NCBI GenBank assembly: GCA_017386965.1
Contig: JAFOGE010000045.1
Span: 1-9,245, forward strand
Direction of reading: 5' to 3'
Origin: Clostridia bacterium
GTDB taxonomy: Bacteria > Bacillota > Clostridia > Oscillospirales > CAG-272
Length of the DNA stretch: 9,245 bases
Shown: in pieces, positions 6,910 to 9,245 of the stretch
Numbering within the stretch: position 1 is the first letter of the stretch
Layout: the number at the start of each line of letters is the position of its first letter
Position numbers and translations under genes: made by a program
The notes under the pieces: generated by a model
Database searches by the model: none
What the model saw: only the letters and a program-made list of their open reading frames with translations
Told to the model about the DNA's origin: nothing

Positions 6910-8577
6910 ATGTTGGAGAACGCACAGAACAGAATCGGAAGAACCTTTTTTTCAGGGGTTCTGCTTCTAACGCTCTCCACGATCTCTGTCAAAGCAATCG
7001 GCCTTTTCTATAAGATTCCCATGCTCTCCTACCTTGGCGCGGAGGGCATGGGGTATTTCAATTCTGCTTATGAGATCTACGCTTTGTTTTGCGTGATCGC
7101 AACGGCGGGACTCCCTGTGGCGCTCTCCGTACTGATCTCTGCCGCAATGGCAAGGTGCGAGGAGGAACGCGCGGAACGTATTTACCGATTGGCGTTGCGC
7201 ATCTTCCTTGGAATCGGAATTCTGGGAAGCCTGCTGATGCTGCTTTTTGCGCGTCGCTTTTGCGGATGGATCAAGAATGAAAACGCATACCTTTGTATGC
7301 TTTCGATCTCTCCGACCGTCTTTTTAATTTGCCTGGCATCCGCCTTGCGCGGATACTTTCAAGGCCATCAGCGCATGCTTCCAACCGCTCTTTCGCAGCT
7401 TTTGGAGGCCATTGGAAAGCTCGGCTTCGGACTTCTGCTTGCCCGTTGGGCCTTGGCAAAGGGCTATGACACGCCCGTCGTTGCCGCTTTTGCGGGACTT
7501 GGGCTGACGCTTGGGGAGGTTCTCTCCGTTCTCTATTTGCTTCTCGAAAAGCTTCGCTTCCAAGGAAAAAGGGGCAGGGTGGACCGAGGGGAGCGAAGCG
7601 AATCCGCGGATCGGTATGTTCTGCGTGATCTTGCGCGCCTTTCGTTGCCAATGACGCTTGGCGCATCCTTGGTCAGCCTTACCAAGCTGATCGATATGAC
7701 GATGATCCTGCGTCGTTTGCAGAGTATAGGATACAGTGAGGCACTTGCTAACGAGGCATACGGAAGCTATACGACCTTGGCACTCTCTCTTTACGGGCTT
7801 CTGCCGTCGTTGATCAATTCGGTTTCGATCCCGCTGGTTCCGATCCTCTCTGCGGCAATCTCCTCTGGGGATCTTCCAAGGCAGCAGCAAATGGTGAAAC
7901 TCTCCTACCGACTGACTGCTTTTTTTGCTATTCCAGCGTCCTTAGGGCTTTCTGCGTTTGCAAGACCGGTCCTATCCCTGCTTTTTGGAAAGGATCCTGC
8001 ATCGGTCGCTCTTGCCGCACCCTTGCTTTCTTACCTCGGTGCATCGGTCTTTCTTTCCTGCATGATCACGGCCACAAATTCGGTCCTGCATGCATACCGA
8101 GAGGTAAACAAGCCCATTCTCTCTATGGTCTTGGGCTCTGCCGTGAAGATCGTGGCGGCCTATTTACTCATCGGAAACCCAAGCCTTGCATTGGCGGGCG
8201 CGCCGATCAGTACGGTCTTTTGCAACCTGGCGGTTGTTTTATTAAACTGGCGGTTTTCGGCAAATGTATGCCAAACACCCTCCGTCTTCCGTATGCTTGG
8301 GCGTCCGCTTCTGGCCTCCGCGCTCTCCGTGGGTGCCGCATACGGCATCTTCCGTCTTCTTTCTCAACGGATGGGGGAAGGCGGTATCATTACCCTTGCA
8401 GCATTGGGACTTGCCGTCCTTTTGTATATATTCCTATCTTGTCTGCTTGGCGCTCTGACCTGGGAAGACGTTCTTCTTCTCCCGGGCGGAGAGCGTATTG
8501 CGCAGATTCTTTGTCGATTGCGACTTCTTCCGTCAAAAGGAAAGGATGTTTTATCAGGAAAGGAAACAAATCTATGA
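6910..8577 (+). CDS. SpoVB/YabM-like lipid-linked oligosaccharide flippase (MVF/MATE-like superfamily)
   Basis: An integral membrane protein of 555 residues with about 14 predicted membrane segments by eye, near residues 12-32, 52-78, 95-117, 127-148, 165-183, 190-213, 245-265, 287-312, 336-357, 366-388, 402-421, 428-447, 465-485 and 491-514. A charged loop at about 214-238 separates the two halves. The N-terminal FFSG, SVKAIGLFYKIPML and LGAEGMGYFNSAY stretches, LRGYFQGHQRMLPTA at 146-160, and the NSVLHAYREVNKPI segment at 390-403 are typical of SpoVB/YabM proteins, relatives of MurJ and Wzx. The family moves lipid-linked sugar precursors across the membrane, and SpoVB itself serves spore cortex synthesis. 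Whether this one acts in sporulation, peptidoglycan or another glycan is unknown. The start ATG 6910 has GGCGGTGA (6898-6905), a near match to the extended Firmicutes site. The 4-nt overlap with a mazG gene matches the yabM-yabN order of B. subtilis and favours the YabM-like branch. Confidence 0.88.
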   Translation: MLENAQNRIGRTFFSGVLLLTLSTISVKAIGLFYKIPMLSYLGAEGMGYFNSAYEIYALFCVIATAGLPVALSVLISAAMARCEEERAERIYRLALRIFLGIGILGSLLMLLFARRFCGWIKNENAYLCMLSISPTVFLICLASALRGYFQGHQRMLPTALSQLLEAIGKLGFGLLLARWALAKGYDTPVVAAFAGLGLTLGEVLSVLYLLLEKLRFQGKRGRVDRGERSESADRYVLRDLARLSLPMTLGASLVSLTKLIDMTMILRRLQSIGYSEALANEAYGSYTTLALSLYGLLPSLINSVSIPLVPILSAAISSGDLPRQQQMVKLSYRLTAFFAIPASLGLSAFARPVLSLLFGKDPASVALAAPLLSYLGASVFLSCMITATNSVLHAYREVNKPILSMVLGSAVKIVAAYLLIGNPSLALAGAPISTVFCNLAVVLLNWRFSANVCQTPSVFRMLGRPLLASALSVGAAYGIFRLLSQRMGEGGIITLAALGLAVLLYIFLSCLLGALTWEDVLLLPGGERIAQILCRLRLLPSKGKDVLSGKETNL

Positions 8578-9245
8578 CAACACAAGAAATGAAAGAGGCG
8601 ATCCTGCGCAAGGAACGCTATGATTTTGAGGATCTCCGCCGCATTATGGAGATCCTGCGCTCCAAGGAGGGATGTGTATGGGATCGCGAACAGGATCACC
8701 ATAGCATTCGCTCCTCTTTGATCGAGGAGGCGTATGAGGTAATCGAGGCAATCGATACCGATGATCCGGTCCTTCTGCGTGAGGAGCTGGGAGATCTGCT
8801 CTTCCAGATCGTATTCCATACATGCTTGGAGGAGGAGCAGGGAAGCTTTACGATGGATGATGTCATTCATGACATCTCCTTTAAGATGATCCACAGACAT
8901 CCTCACGTCTTTTCTACTGTAAAGGTGGAAAACAGCGAGGAGGTGCTTTCCAATTGGGAGGCGATCAAGACCGAAGAAAAGCAGCGGAATACGTTGGTGG
9001 ATCGCTTGCGGGCGGTTCCGCCCATGCTTCCTGCGCTGATGCGCGCGGCGAAGATCAGCAAGAAGGCGGAGCTATATCAGAACCGCGAAAAGGATGAGAT
9101 TCTGAACGAGCTGCATAAGCAGATCGATGCGATCGCGGAAACGGACAAGCCATCGCAGGAGGAGATCGGTGCTCTTCTGATGGGGGTGATCCATCTGTGC
9201 GGAAAGACCGGTGTTGATGCAGAGGAGGCATTGAGTCGGGAAACC
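8574..9245 (+). CDS. mazG: MazG-type nucleoside triphosphate pyrophosphohydrolase (partial, 3' end outside window)
   Basis: MazG hydrolyses (d)NTPs to monophosphates and pyrophosphate, a house-cleaning activity. The first 224 residues are visible; the family usually ends near 260. The first domain is complete: CVWDREQDHHS at 34-44, an EExxE metal motif (E51, E52, E55), ELGD with E71 and D74, and HRHPHVF at 107-113, then a VLSNWEAIK linker (124-132). The second domain is recognisable from GVIHLCGKTGVDAEEAL (204-220), but its metal motifs look lost: the first is ELHKQIDAI (179-187) and the second reads EEIGA with Ala200 where Asp is expected. Activity would then rest on the first domain only. 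ATG 8574 overlaps the flippase stop (ATGA), with a purine-rich AGGAAAGGAAA site at about 8556-8566. Unlike B. subtilis YabN, no N-terminal tetrapyrrole-methylase domain precedes the MazG part. The frame is open to the window end. Confidence 0.93.
   Translation, partial: MTTQEMKEAILRKERYDFEDLRRIMEILRSKEGCVWDREQDHHSIRSSLIEEAYEVIEAIDTDDPVLLREELGDLLFQIVFHTCLEEEQGSFTMDDVIHDISFKMIHRHPHVFSTVKVENSEEVLSNWEAIKTEEKQRNTLVDRLRAVPPMLPALMRAAKISKKAELYQNREKDEILNELHKQIDAIAETDKPSQEEIGALLMGVIHLCGKTGVDAEEALSRET

Noticed and set aside
8574..9245. Possibility that the last gene is a frameshifted or broken mazG.
   Set aside because: The frame is open and continuous with conserved motifs in order; it simply runs off the window end.
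1..9245. Search for tRNA/rRNA genes, CRISPR repeats, insertion sequences, riboswitches, prophage or toxin-antitoxin genes.
   Set aside because: Intergenic space totals under 200 bases and none of it holds such elements. All coding sequence fits eight housekeeping-type genes.

Overview
The window is a compact, single-strand run of eight protein genes, all on the + strand and separated by at most 63 bases. Two of the last three junctions overlap (1 nt and 4 nt). Gene families, order and Shine-Dalgarno sites (AGAAAGGA, AAAGGAG, GGCGGTGA) point to a bacterium of the Firmicutes, most likely Clostridia. Base composition is moderate and codon use looks even throughout. I see no mobile element, CRISPR array, RNA gene or other sign of horizontal transfer. 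The genus cannot be named from this sequence alone.

Left part (1-3134): the 3' end of recJ, a full-length bifunctional (p)ppGpp synthetase/hydrolase (rel), and D-aminoacyl-tRNA deacylase (dtd). This is the classic Firmicutes recJ-(apt)-rel-dtd neighbourhood, but apt is missing between recJ and rel. Middle part (3152-6895): a HemZ-type radical SAM protein, which often follows dtd in Clostridia, then a uridine-kinase-like P-loop kinase and an MTA/SAH (adenosine-type) deaminase. Right part (6910-9245): a SpoVB/YabM-like flippase of the MVF/MATE-like superfamily, overlapping by 4 nt a MazG-type nucleotide pyrophosphohydrolase cut by the window edge. This pair echoes the yabM-yabN order of Bacillus subtilis.

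Functionally the run combines alarmone signalling (Rel), DNA repair (RecJ), translation quality control (Dtd), nucleoside salvage or clean-up (kinase, deaminase, MazG), a radical SAM enzyme and a cell-envelope flippase. This looks like a housekeeping superoperon and not an accessory or defence island. I found no convincing undescribed system. The points most worth a second look are: a kinase that looks like the free-standing kinase half of a TGS-uridine kinase fusion; a MazG whose second domain seems to have lost its metal-binding residues; and two small inverted-repeat structures, one at the recJ/rel boundary and one at the rel stop codon.
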